Source: Amborella trichopoda
Lineage: Eukaryota > Streptophyta > Magnoliopsida > Amborellales > Amborellaceae
Length of the DNA stretch: 64,000 nt
Direction of reading: 5' to 3'
Assembly: GCF_000471905.2 (NCBI RefSeq)
Contig: NW_006496825.1
Location: 1,424,506 to 1,488,505 of the forward strand
Numbering within the stretch: position 1 is the first letter of the stretch; every line of letters begins with the position of its first letter. Below the pieces are notes generated by a model. That model searched no databases. It had not been told where the DNA came from and worked only from the letters and a program-made list of their open reading frames with translations. The position numbers and the translations under genes are program-made. This document shows positions 12,191 to 23,700 of the stretch, piece after piece.

Positions 12191-12760
12191 AGAGTAATAT
12201 AGGACAAGGCCATTGACAAGCAGTGAAGAGGATTTTCGATATCTTCGGGAAACCTAGAGTCATATGCTATGTTTTCAAGGAACCGATTTGAAGTTATGGG
12301 GATATAGTGATGCTGATTGGGAAGCAAACCTAGATGAACGTAAATTGACTTCAGGCTATGTCTTCTTGCTAGGAGGCGGTGCAGTCTTATGGTACAACAA
12401 GAAGTAGTCGTGTGTCACTCTCTCCACTATGAAATATGAATACATTGGGGCAGCACAATAAGCCGTTTGGTTGAGGAGATTCTTAAGGAACTGGGGCATT
12501 GTCACAACTGCTAATGAGCTTGTTACTATATTTTGTGATTCTGACACACATTTGATGTGATCCACCATGACGTGTGATACATACCACACATGCTATATTA
12601 GTGACCAAAAGATCTACATATGTGGAAAAAGATGATCCATGTTCTTCTTTTATACTATACGAGGCTAGTAAGTAGGTGACCTATGATGCCCTCATAGACC
12701 TTAGACTGCATTAATAAACTTTGTTTTGATCATTCACTTTGACATGTACTCCTCAGGGTT
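12191..12760 (+). pseudogene. Copia RNase H
   Basis: Pieces include LKLWGYSDADWEANLDE, TSGYVFLLGGGAVLWYNKK and LSTMKYEYIGAAQ. These are the RNase H motifs of Copia elements (G-SDADWAG, R-S-SGY-F, W-S-KQ, LST-EAEY). In-frame stops occur after NKK and AAQ. Confidence 0.9.
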
Positions 12761-13190
12761 AAGTATGAGACTCATTTGGAACATGTTGAGAGAATAGTCG
12801 GTTCATAAAAGAATAGTGTATGTTGTAAGGGAAGATCATTTGATATCACACTCTGTTTTGATACCATAAGAAAACAATATGCATTACGCGCACATTGAAA
12901 GTAATTGTGTAGGAATGTGCTAAGTAATCTTCTAATCTGGGCTCATGAGGGATTACTTGAGAACTTAAGATCGATGTGGTCAAATCGGGTCTAGGGCAGG
13001 TGGAGCAATTTTTTATTTTGCAGGAATTAGAGAGATGGGGTGTTCTATGCCAATTGATTGGAAACTTGGTATGGTTCTATCTAACAAAATGTTCGCTCCA
13101 ATAGGTCGCACACCACATTTTCCTTTAGAATACTTACAATGCACTAATGAATGACAATACTCATTTGAGCATGTAACCCCTCCCACATAT
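12761..13190 (+). other. Copia 3' untranslated region
   Basis: Non-coding sequence between RNase H and the polypurine tract. Nothing further recognised. Confidence 0.5.
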
Positions 13191-13205
13191 GGGATGAGTG
13201 AAAGA
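13191..13205 (+). promoter_or_regulatory. Copia polypurine tract
   Basis: The purine-rich gggatgagtgaaaga directly abuts the 3' LTR, the place where the plus-strand primer forms in LTR retrotransposons. It supports the LTR start at the following tatag. Confidence 0.65.
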
Positions 13206-13838
13206 TATAGATATGAAGGTGTATCCCTAGTGTGAGAGCACACCCAAGTTGACCACACCCCCTTCATGAAGTGACTTACGTTCCTTCATGAGAAGGAGGT
13301 GGGGAGAGGTTTGAGCTCATCATGAGGGGGTTACCCTCCCATGAATAGCATGCACCATACACCATTAGGGTGCCCATTTATAAGAGGTTTTTTCTCACAT
13401 GAATGAGGGGGCCTTTCTCTGACTATAAAAGGGGGAGGGGTGGAGCTCTCTACACACAACAATACACACACAAGAGAAATGTGTGGGAGCTACTAATGAG
13501 AGAGAGAAAGTGTGTGTGAGTGAGAGCACAATCCCGCTCCCATACGAGTTCTAAGGATAAAGCCAACCCTAAGAGCAAGAGTTAGGCGTGAGAGAGTCTA
13601 GTTTGGACTGCTTCTCATACCGTATTTATTGGAGTATTCGTAAGCTTCCACCTCGCTTAGGATTTGCGGTGTAGAATAGATTTCGACAGCTTTAGTAGTT
13701 GTAGAACATGCCTACGTGAGTTGATAATTCATCTCCACACTCATTTACTAGAAGTTATTTTGCGAGCACTCAAGTATGATACTCGGTTCTCGTTTATTTA
13801 TTTGCTTTCGATTGGCCATTGGGTCAGTTTTTCCAACA
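13206..13838 (+). repeat. 3' LTR of the Copia element
   Basis: Direct repeat of 7,404-8,042 with the same start (tatag) and the same CA end (ttccaaca). The next five bases, aagag, differ at one position from the five before the 5' LTR. Confidence 0.9.
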
Positions 13839-14149
13839 AAGAGATATAACATGATTTTTATCACTTCCCCTATCATGTGAAATATTAAAGAAAATAACTT
13901 CATCTTCATCTTCAACCATTAATTGAATCTTATCAAAGACACTACAACCCACTTTTTCTTCACCTTAGACCTTATAAAACTCAAAGAATATCCATGCTCC
14001 AATCAAAATTTAAGAACTTTTCATATAAATTGACAATCTTCTAAAAACCCCCTAAATTCTAAGCATAAAGTAATTTACCCTAGACTTTGAGCGAAACTAC
14101 CTTGAAATGAAAATAGGAGGGGGCAAATATTAAGCTTCCAATGTCCTAA
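13839..14149. other. Unassigned stretch after the Copia element
   Basis: No conserved domain was recognised on either strand. It may continue the locus that the Copia element split. Confidence 0.4.
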
Positions 14150-15665
14150 TCGGTATTTTAAAAATTGGTGACCCAATCCGGATTGGGAATCGATGGCATC
14201 GTTTCGGATCCACTAATACAACAAGATCCGGATGATTTGCTAGATTAATGACATCATGACCCGGCGATCCTCTACACGTCATGGACTTTGAGTCGCTACA
14301 AAGAAATGTAATTGTTAACCAATTTTGTTATAAAAAATGTTGGGGTTGGGCCCCACGTATTGCATTTACATCACACTGACCTCATCCATCAGGAGGGTGC
14401 ACCTGACATCATGCTTAACTCATAAGTATATTTGCTTTGTTACTAACATTGAGGTCACCATTTTATAGTGGAATAGTCTACCCAAATCCTTGGATATGGG
14501 ATTATTTTCAACCTTCTACATTTCCTTCCAAGGACAAGTTCATCATTGTTTCATTAGATGCTTAGTGGTGATATTTTGCTCCTTGTAATTGTAGAGGTCT
14601 TTAATAAGCTATTTTGAGTTTTTTTTTTTTTTTGTAGTGAATAAATCATTTTGAGTAGTGAAGGGGTAAACACAAAAGCCCTACTTCATAATAAAGCTTT
14701 CAATAAATCATTTAGGGCAAATTCGTCTATGCTTGATTGATTTTATCTGTCTCTTACTTATATTCATCTACATGAAATAATCTACAAAATAATTTTTTTT
14801 AGATTAATGATATTTATTTTCCTTTTTTATAATCTACATAAAATAAAAGTACATATAGTTAAATTTTAATTACATAAAATTATATAAAGAAATTCTATAT
14901 AATTAATTTATAAAAATTAATAATTTTATTCTGTTTTTAATTATATGATACAGAAGCATTTTCCAATAATTTTTAAATCATGTTTATTATTATATTATAA
15001 TTAATAATTATACATTGATAACTAATTCTTGTATTTTCTTTATTAATTTATTTATATTATAAATTATGCAATGTATTGTTTTTTTTTATAGTTGTAATTA
15101 AGATTTTTTAAATTAGATGATATTATAAGACATTTTAGAGTTGTTTTTATTTGCATAATAAAATAATTATAAAATATGAAGTTATAAACCAATAATTTAA
15201 ATTTAAATATATAATATTATAGTTAGTTAGGTTGTGATAATTTTGGATGAGTAAAACAAATTAATAAATATTTGATATTTTGATGTGATACTAATTTTAC
15301 TTTATATGGGAAATTATTTTTTTAATCGTATAATATGAAAGTATTTTCTAATATGTTTAAATTATTTTGATGTAACATTAGAATACTATATTACAATTAA
15401 TAATTATACAGACATCTAGACAGAAAAACAACCTCTCAGTATTCATATATTTTTACAAAGTAATGAAATTATATAATACACCACTCCTAAATTCTTTTAG
15501 CAACTAAAAAAACACTATTTTTATAGATTTACAGTGATTTTTTAAATATTTTTTGAGATAAAAATATCCGATTCTGCCGATTCTCAGATCTGATCTACCG
15601 ATTCCCCGATCCAACATAGATATGGGTATAGCCAATTTGAGTCACCGACCCATTTTTTTAAGACT
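14150..15665. mobile_element. TIR element family 2, copy B (non-autonomous DNA transposon)
   Basis: The left end contains ttttaaaaattggtgaccca followed by atccggattgggaatcg. The right end contains ccgattccccgatcc and gagtcaccgacccattttttt, whose reverse complement resembles the left end, so imperfect terminal inverted repeats are present. The interior is AT-rich without a transposase. It shares its right half with 9,300-9,945. The superfamily could not be decided. Confidence 0.6.
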
Positions 15666-16049
15666 TGGTCCACCATGAGAAGGCTCTTTAATGACTCTAA
15701 AAGTTTTCCTTCACTTCCCAATATAAACAATACACGTCCTTCCACGAGCCTTTTAATAGCTGGTTCTCTAGGGTATGAACCAAGCTCTTCTTGGCCAATC
15801 TTGTAGACCAAATAAATCATTAAAAGCGGTCAAAAGGAACCAACCAGCGATGACTTGGCAATGCTTCTTTTCTCTATCACAATATCCTTTGCCACCGTGA
15901 TGAATGAAAGCCTATACAGTATGTTGTCGTGGACCCCAATCCCAACACCTTTCCCATCACCATCCCCGACTTCCTCATCATCTTACGAACAGATCCCCAT
16001 GTATGCCGTTACCTCAACCTCCCCTAGACCTAACCTAATTTGTTAGGAT
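15666..16049. other. Unassigned stretch
   Basis: A 63-codon ORF (15,855-16,046, +) has no family resemblance beyond a serine/proline-rich tail. It may be the 5' edge of the adjoining Ty3-gypsy remnant. Confidence 0.3.
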
Positions 16050-17420
16050 CCTTCGCTAAACGGCCACTGCTTTTGATGGAGTTTGATATCTCCTATGTCC
16101 CACATAAGGTTGTGAAAGATCAAGGAAGAGTTTCTTTTTACTTAAAATCTCCCAGATGAGGAAGCTCTATGTGTGCCGATAGAACCAAATTAGCAATTTT
16201 CTTTAATGGTATGTCTTAAGAAAAAAAAAAAAAATGTCTTGAGTAGTTCTCATTGTAACACGTGGGGGTTGTTGTCGTATGTTTTTTATTCATAAAAGAA
16301 ATGTTTAAATAATAAGGCTAAGTATCATGCCCTCATCATTGGTGTCGAAATGGACATAGAAGTCCTATGAGACTTCCGATGACTCAAAACTTGTAGTGCG
16401 CCGGTTGAAAGGTTTTGATGAGGTGAGGAAGCCCGAGTTAATGCCCTATAGTTGGGTTATTGTTAAATGAATGGCTGACTCTAAGGAGATGTGTCACATG
16501 ATTCATAATCATGAATAACGTCTTCTACAGGAGATTTAATTATGGGTTATTGTTACGATGTCTCTTAGAAGAAGATGCACGCATCGCAAAAGAAGAAGTG
16601 CATGTTGGAGGATGCATGTGAGATGCACTAGTAGGGTCCCAAGCTTTATGATAAACCTTAGCGACTCGGATATTATTGTTCGATGATGGTGAGTGACTTC
16701 ATGAACTACACTCAACAATGCCAGGCTTACTACATAGATGGGGACTCCATACATCAAGCCCTTGAACTCTTGCTTCCGATAGTTATGATGTGGCCATTTT
16801 CCGATAGGGGGATGGATATCTTTGAACCAATAACCCCATCATCAGCCAGTGGTCACTTTTACATATTGGCAGCTACCGACAACTTTTCAAAATAGGTGGA
16901 GGCTGCATCCTTGTGACCTACGTTCCTGATTTCGTTTTTCACTACATCATTACAGGATTGAGGTACCAAATAGGATCGTCGCATATAATGGTACACTTTT
17001 GACCTTATCACGCAATGTGGTCAACCCGTTTCGTATTGATTAGAAACACTCCTCCATGTATAATCCAAAGATGACAAGCCAAGCATAGGCTTATGAGAGA
17101 CAATCACACTACAAGAGCTCTCGGAAGCCTTGCAGGCCAATCATGCTACCAAAACAGACACGACATAAGCTAAGCCATACTCCTTGGTTTATGGAGCCGA
17201 GGCCGTTTTACCCTTAAGAAGTTCAGCTACCATTCTTGAATTCATGAGAGTCGCAGTCCATACGGGCTATCCAAAGATGAGCGAGTCAAGTTCAGATATG
17301 TTGAGCTAGAGGCGATGAAATGAGCTCCCAACTCATTATATACGAAAATGTCATATTGTTAATGCGAAAATGTCACATTCCATAGCAGTCGTCATTCTCG
17401 GGTGAAACATGTGCGCAACA
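16050..17420 (+). mobile_element. Ty3-gypsy remnant: RNase H and integrase region
   Basis: A degraded RNase H-like part (KYHALIIGVEMDIEVL near 16,320) is followed by the integrase region. That region gives WPFSDRGMDIFEPITP, SGHFYILAATDNFSK and VEAASL (16,790-16,910), and later TPYSLVYGAEAVLP-type sequence (AKPYSLVYGAEAVLPL near 17,175-17,215). These are hallmark Ty3-gypsy integrase motifs in order. Stops are frequent and no LTRs were found. Confidence 0.85.
16683..16895 (+). pseudogene. Ty3-gypsy integrase core piece
   Basis: This open segment of 70 codons spans the end of the zinc-finger region and the first part of the catalytic core. The first catalytic aspartate lies in GMDIFEPI. Directly after NFSK a TAG replaces the conserved tryptophan of KWVEA. 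Three of the four zinc-finger metal ligands cannot be recognised. Confidence 0.85.
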
Positions 17421-17715
17421 ACTGAGGGAGAGAGACTTGATCCGTTTTGTGAGTTCCCCTCTTTCCACCATTCATCGCTTCATGGGACGGTGTGAGAACC
17501 CGAACGTACTATGATCCCTATTGTCCCCACACAATGACATACTTCCAAGTTCAACTTGGAAGTTCCAAGCGATTATAGTCCACTTACTCAACCCAGGTCT
17601 TCCTGGGGAAGTTGAAATGCTGTTTGAGCATCCATTTCAAATTGGTAATTTTGATGCAAGGGTTCTTCATTTTGCTCTACAATTAATTGAGGGAAAGGAG
17701 GGAGGAACCTTGGCT
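17421..17715 (+). other. Upstream region / candidate 5' UTR of ABCI11
   Basis: About 300 bp separate the last recognisable Ty3-gypsy sequence from the chosen ATG. An open frame runs in from 17,521 in the same frame, so an earlier start cannot be excluded by stops. The upstream residues do not look like a transit peptide. No clear TATA box was identified. Confidence 0.4.
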
Positions 17716-17798
17716 ATGGAAACTTTCCTTCCCTTCCCCTCAACCGTCTCCGACATCCCCACACTTCTGCGGAGGAACCCTCTTTCTCTCTCATGCAG
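17716..17798 (+). CDS. ABCI11: ABCI11 exon 1 (start, transit peptide)
   Basis: Begins METFLPFPSTVSDIP and ends RRNPLSLSC plus two bases of a split codon. It is serine-, leucine- and arginine-rich without acidic residues after the start, as in chloroplast transit peptides. The donor is cag|gtctct, and the 80-bp intron ends in a pyrimidine tract with ttttcag. Transit peptides are poorly conserved, so this exon rests on position, phase and composition. Confidence 0.6.
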
Positions 17799-20700
17799 GT
17801 CTCTCTCTCTCTCTCTATTTTCTGAATTTCTTCTCTAATGAGAGTAATTGATTTTGGTTGCTCTTGTTCACTTTTCAGTGGGTTCAGAAATTTCAATAAA
17901 TTGAGAATTAAATCTGATCATATGTCTTTTGAGTAAATTATTGTTTTCCTTATCGGATGAGAAATATAGGAAATTTAGCAAAACTAGCTTGTTTTGGGCA
18001 TTATCCGTGATCTTGGGGCCTTCTTCTCAATGGTTGTGAAGCTCTATGTTGCTCTAGGATTTATGTTTTTCTCTCTGTTTCTGGAAGTTGGTTATGCTGG
18101 TTTTTTTGGCTTTTCCCTGCATAAAGTTTATTGAAGTATCCTCAAATAAATCTCTCTCTAAGATAAAGACCCATTCGTTTGTTAAAATTGGAATCTTATT
18201 GAAAGCTGAGTCCCTTCTACTGTCCATACCTTTGATTAGTTTCACTCTTTAGTGGGTTTTTCTGTGGCAGCGTAATATTTACTGGTATCTTGGAATTGCA
18301 TTTTAGGATTCTCATTTTTGAATAATATATTCCTCCTCCCCCTCATTTTCTCTTCCTGGTAAGATATAACCAAAAAAATTCTAAAAGCCTTTTTGGAGAA
18401 TGAAATCAAGCAAATCGGTATGTTAAAATGGGCGAGATGTCTTGGTTCATGCTTTTTATCCGAAAACGAATACCACGAAACTGGAGTGGAAGTTGGGGGC
18501 AACCGGCCCCGTACTCGACCTCGCCCGTTCAGGCCTTACCAGGACATGTATATATATGTATTACTTGCTTTGGACAGGTCGGATCCGTGTCGTTGTGCCC
18601 CGACTTGAATCTCTTAGTCCACTTTGAGGGTCCAGACCTAGATATGGTTCAGATCAACCAAACCTGATGAGCAGCCGTGATATAAGATCGGGGATGGATA
18701 GCAAAAGAGTCAGAGAAGCTAGTTGGCGAATCATTTTCAATTGACACTGATGAAACATAGAGCTTTTAGCTTCCTAATATAGAAGGCATTTGATACTGCT
18801 TTAACCTATGGCTCTACATGAGGGCAAAATATTTGGGGAAGACGGCGATGTACATAATTTCCACCTTGAGGAATGGCCCATGTATATGATATTGTTACCT
18901 TTTTAACTACTTTGAAAACCATGTTCTATTGAGATACAAAAAAAAAACTCGGTCACATAAGACCCGATTTGGTCAAATAGATGCTTGGTTTTCTGACCAG
19001 CTTGTATATCCCTCCTCTATATTCCTTTATGAATAAAGTGAAATTATTCCTGCTTGGAAGACCTCTATCTTGAACAGAGACTTGTCGCTTTGGGACAGAT
19101 AGGGGCGGGAGTAAAACAAGCTCCTGCATCCCTATACTACATTTGCATTAGCTCTGCGTCTCCAAGTTCATGCGGAGTCACTTGCTTCACATAGGCAGAA
19201 GGATCGGTCCATCCCGGACGTCTACAAAGTCCTCGCATCCCACGCCTCATATTAATGCACTTTGCAGGGAGACCCATTCGGTGACTTTCGCAGTCGCCTT
19301 CATTGAACCGACTTGGTTTTGAACTACGATTCAGATAAAGGCTTACCGAAATTGGATTACCTTTTTGTGCCATATGGCTCTTACATGGCCCAAGGAACTA
19401 AAACTTTGTTTTCTCACCAGTCACCGGTCACCATAACCAAATCTTCTTTCAGAATGTAAAGTCATTATTAATAGATTTTAGCATGTTCATGGCTTCATTG
19501 TATGTCCTATTGGTCTTTTTTTTATGTAAATAGGCCTTAATATTTTAACCTCAATGGCCTTTATCAGCATTTTTGACTTCTAGCCATTAATAATCTTTTC
19601 TAACTCAATGCCTTTGGCAGCCTTTGCTAGTTTGATATATTCCACTCTTTTGATGTAACATTGCTTTTGTGATGCATGGTTCCCCAATGGATGGCATATC
19701 CATGTTAGATGCTTGGAATACATATGTAGAATCACAATCAAAGAATAAGAAACAAATGTTGATGCATGTATGAACCTTAGCATTTCTTTCAAATTGAGTG
19801 CCATACCAATTTGCTATATGTATAAGGAAAAAGTTTATATAAGGGTGAGGCCCTAAACATTCAAATCAAGGCACATCTCAAAAATTCTGAGGTTTTTTCG
19901 ATGCCCAAAAATCCTCAGATCGATTATATCGACCACAAGATGTATGAACATGATAAAAAAATGATGTGCATCTTGTAATGCGTTTTCTAGAAAGTCAATT
20001 TTCAAGATTATCAAGTGTTCATAGATCTGCTCGACCTACACTATTTTTGAAGCTTTAAATTTTACAATTAGAGATGAAAATAGATTCTCCGGCCATCACA
20101 AAGATATTCAATACTAAAATAACATTAGCATCTTTCGACACTTTTTCAAGGTACGTCATACTTTGATTGTTTAGGGCCTCAGTCTTATACAAACCACACC
20201 CTATGCACAATGATGAGAATTCACAGTTATTATTTGTAAGAGAAGGTAACTCCTTATATTAAAAGTCAATCTTCTACAGTTACAGACCAAAACGGGAAAG
20301 AGAAGGTACATAAAAGAACCCAAAAAGCAAGCACCTTTACTGTGGGTGGATATTACAAAATATGGTTGGGGATGCCCCCTCTTTTGCAAGGATAGCCACT
20401 GTAGCATTGGCCTCTGTCCATGTGATGGAAACATATTTGTAGGAAGCCGCTAAGCTCGATGACTTCTTCCAAAATCTGCTCCAAACTCCAGGGAAAAGTG
20501 GACATCCTGTTTGACCAATTCATAACATTCTTGGAGTCTCTCTCAACTGCCAATGGAGAGCCCCATGACTGATCAAACAGCTTGAGCTCTGCAAGGAGGA
20601 ACTTCGCATCAGTTGCAGTCGATGCTGCATTGCTCGACGGCCCTAAAAAAACAATAATGTGGCAGCTATGCTATTCCTTAAGATATTGCCAATGCCTGCC

Positions 20701-23700
20701 CTTCCCGAATTGCCACAGGACCACTCATTGAAGATATTTCCTGGTTAGTGGTGCAATCCGATACACAGATCTTGCAATTGACATGGGAGTGGTTCTAGAG
20801 ACAGTATACTTGTTTGGTAGAAAGTTTAAGGTTAAGTAAAACTTGAACTCCTTTCTAAGTCTTACCCACAGTGTATATCATCAAAATCCGCTTATTTTAG
20901 ATGCTTTAAGGACCTTCAACTCCACTATTTGTTCCAATTCTATTGAAAATTCATCATTGATCATCTGCATGTCTCCCATGTGCTTTTGTTGTCCTGTTCA
21001 GCATTTGCATCATTATCAGCACTTTAGTTTCTCCCTAATTTGAATGATAAGTGCAATGCCAATTTTTCATTTATGAACTCATTCACTTTTTCTTTCTTTT
21101 AAGAAGACTCATGAAATGGTTCTGATTCCTTTTGACTGTTGAAGTTATATTTCCTTGCAAGAATTATTTGAGATATTTGATGTGGAGAACTAGAATTTTT
21201 TTATTTCATCTTTTGAGATTTATTTCACCTTATTGACACTACCTGTTCATTTTAAACCAATGTTGGGAAACATGTACTCGGGTTGGGACTTGCGGGGTCC
21301 TGTGTCTGAGCCAGGTCTGACAGATTCGGCCAGGTTTGTTACAGTGTCGGCCCAGTCCAAAACAGAAAAGTAATGAAATATTGGCAAGCCCATACTCAGA
21401 CGTTTTGGTTCCGGACTCAGCAGCTTGCTGAGTTTGAGTATCCTAGGCGAGTCTGAGTTGGAGTCACCAAGTTTTCTTACACTTATTAGTTTTTCTACTA
21501 TTCTCTAATGAACTGGCCATATAATACTGTTTGCAATTCTGTGCAGTGTACAACAACCCCTTGGTGTCGCTATTATTATGTATCGCTATGCATTTCTCTT
21601 TTGAATCAATATATTTTTGGTTGAGATATTGACTGTATATGCCATTTGAACTGGTTTGTTGAAGGTCAAGGATGTAAATTATCGACCTCCTGGAACCCAG
21701 CACAACCTTTTAAATGAAGTTAGTCTCTCTCTGCCAGAGAAAAGGTCATTAAGAAAATGACTCGTTTTCTAATATTAGTATTTTCCCTATGGTGGATTTC
21801 TTACCTGCATTTTACTTTTACAATTATTTCTTGTTCCAAAAGCTTAAATATCCTGTTGGAGATCATAGTCCTTAGTTCCAGCACAAGGCAAATTCTCTCA
21901 TATAACTTGATGCTAAGCTTCAATTCCCTCAAATTGAAAAGTGGCTCAATTTGAAGTCCTTTAGCTTTGCTAAGGCGATGCAACAGATACAATTCAGGGA
22001 TATGTCAACAAGTTGTATGTCCTTGGACATGTCAATTTTGTTGCTGTCATTGCTGTGAAACTAATTTTCCCATTGTTTTTAACAGAGATTGCTTACATCT
22101 GATCAACCACTTTTAGAATAAGTTCATTTTTTTCTTTTCTGACTCATTACGAAAATTCTCGGATTCTATGAATTCTAAATCGGATCTGCAACTCTTATCT
22201 TTGAACTCTGGCATACACATGAAATTTGAAGAAACCATATTAGATCTTACTTGATATTCATCCAGTTTCACCGTATTAGGTCTTACACTTGCTGCTCATC
22301 GGGCTTTTCTTGGTTAATACTTGATAGTCAACCAGTCGTGCAAACTCTGTTGAGAATCTGCTTGATACTCAGATATGAACAATGGCCAAACTGTGACCCA
22401 TAGTTGGTGGAAGCAGGGGAGAGTGAGCGGTAGTGGGTGAGAGAGTGAGGACATGTCACAGGCTAGAAGCTCCCTAGGTGTGGAGCATGTCCTTACCATA
22501 ATTTGATTAATAAAAATAGAAATATTAAGAAAATTAGGTATTTAAAAAAAATTTAAAAATCCAATTTCCCATAAAATATAGTCAAAAGGGCCAATAGAAA
22601 ATAATTATTTATTGATTGATTTTTTATATATTTATTGATAATGTTAACTTTTAATCGTAAGAAGGAGAGAAGTGCAAAAGACCTAGGCGATTCACAAGGG
22701 CGGATGCTCTAGGGGAGTAAGTAAAATAAAAAAGGCAGAATAAAAAAAGCCTTCTTCTAGAAGGTTACAATAATGAAACAGCAACCCAAAAAAAGATGCT
22801 GATCCAAAAATCCAAAGAAGAACAAAAAGCAAAAACCAAAAAATTTTCTACTAGTTTCCAGCCATGGTAGCCTCTTCTTTAGCTAGGGCATTAGCTTCCT
22901 TGTTTCCTTCCCACCAGGTATGTCTCCATAAGACGAGCATATCCCTGTGAAAGTAGTCAATCTCGTCAAAAATGTGTTCCAGGAACCAAGGGGGGGGGGA
23001 GCGGGGTGAAGAAGAAGGCCTTGGGGCCCAAAAAATAGTGTTCTTGGAATCTCCCTCAACAGTTATGGAGTGTAGAGTTAGCATTTGAATGAGCTTGAGC
23101 CCTTCCAAAAGTGCTACGGCCTCGGCCTCCATTGAGTTGGCATGGACAATCTGTTTGGAAATTGAAGCCACAGTAGTACTGAAGTGGTCTCTGATGCTGG
23201 CTCCTGCTCCAGACAGACCTGGGTTTTCTAGGGAAAATTAAGCTTAAGTTGGCCCTGTGGAGGAGGTCTCCAATTAGATTCCATGCCCGGGGGGGACGCT
23301 TGTGGTCATGTTGAAGAACGATACTGCAATCTTGGATAAAGGCCGAGGTGGGTACCCCTTTGAAATAGCATCTCAGCAGGAAGCATTCACTGAATATTGA
23401 ACAGGCTAAGGATTCTCCCCCATAGATTGAAGGCATAGGGCAGTGCAAAATGAGATGGTCATTTGTTTCTTGGTCCGCCAAGCACAATACGCATCGGTTA
23501 GGAAGAGGAATACCTTTTCTTTGCAGTTGATCAACTGTGAGCACCCTTTGGGAGAGGGGCAAAGGAGACCCAGGACCCAGGACTGTGCAACTGTGGAAGT
23601 TGGAGCTACGGGTAGAGTAGGGGGCTGTGATAAGTTTTGGTAGAAAGAGGATACCGAAAAAATTCCGAAGGCTGATGGGGTTCAAATAATGCGGTCTGGA

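Larger units (their letters stand above)
7404..13838 (+). mobile_element. Decayed Ty1-copia LTR retrotransposon
   Basis: Two directly repeated LTRs (639 and 633 bp) enclose a primer-binding site, gag, integrase, reverse transcriptase, RNase H and a polypurine tract, in Copia order (integrase before RT). A putative 5-bp target duplication is aggag on the left and aagag on the right. LTRs differ at roughly one base in seven by eye, so insertion is old. All coding domains carry stops. An AT-rich insertion (about 8,870-9,945) replaces much of gag and protease. Confidence 0.93.

Noticed and set aside
17714-17896. Antisense 60-codon ORF over ABCI11 exon 1
   Set aside because: It is the reverse of the exon and its CT-rich intron; no independent support.
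18393-18667. Three overlapping ORFs on a GC-rich patch in intron 2
   Set aside because: Same-strand overlapping frames with no motif; probably an old TE fragment.
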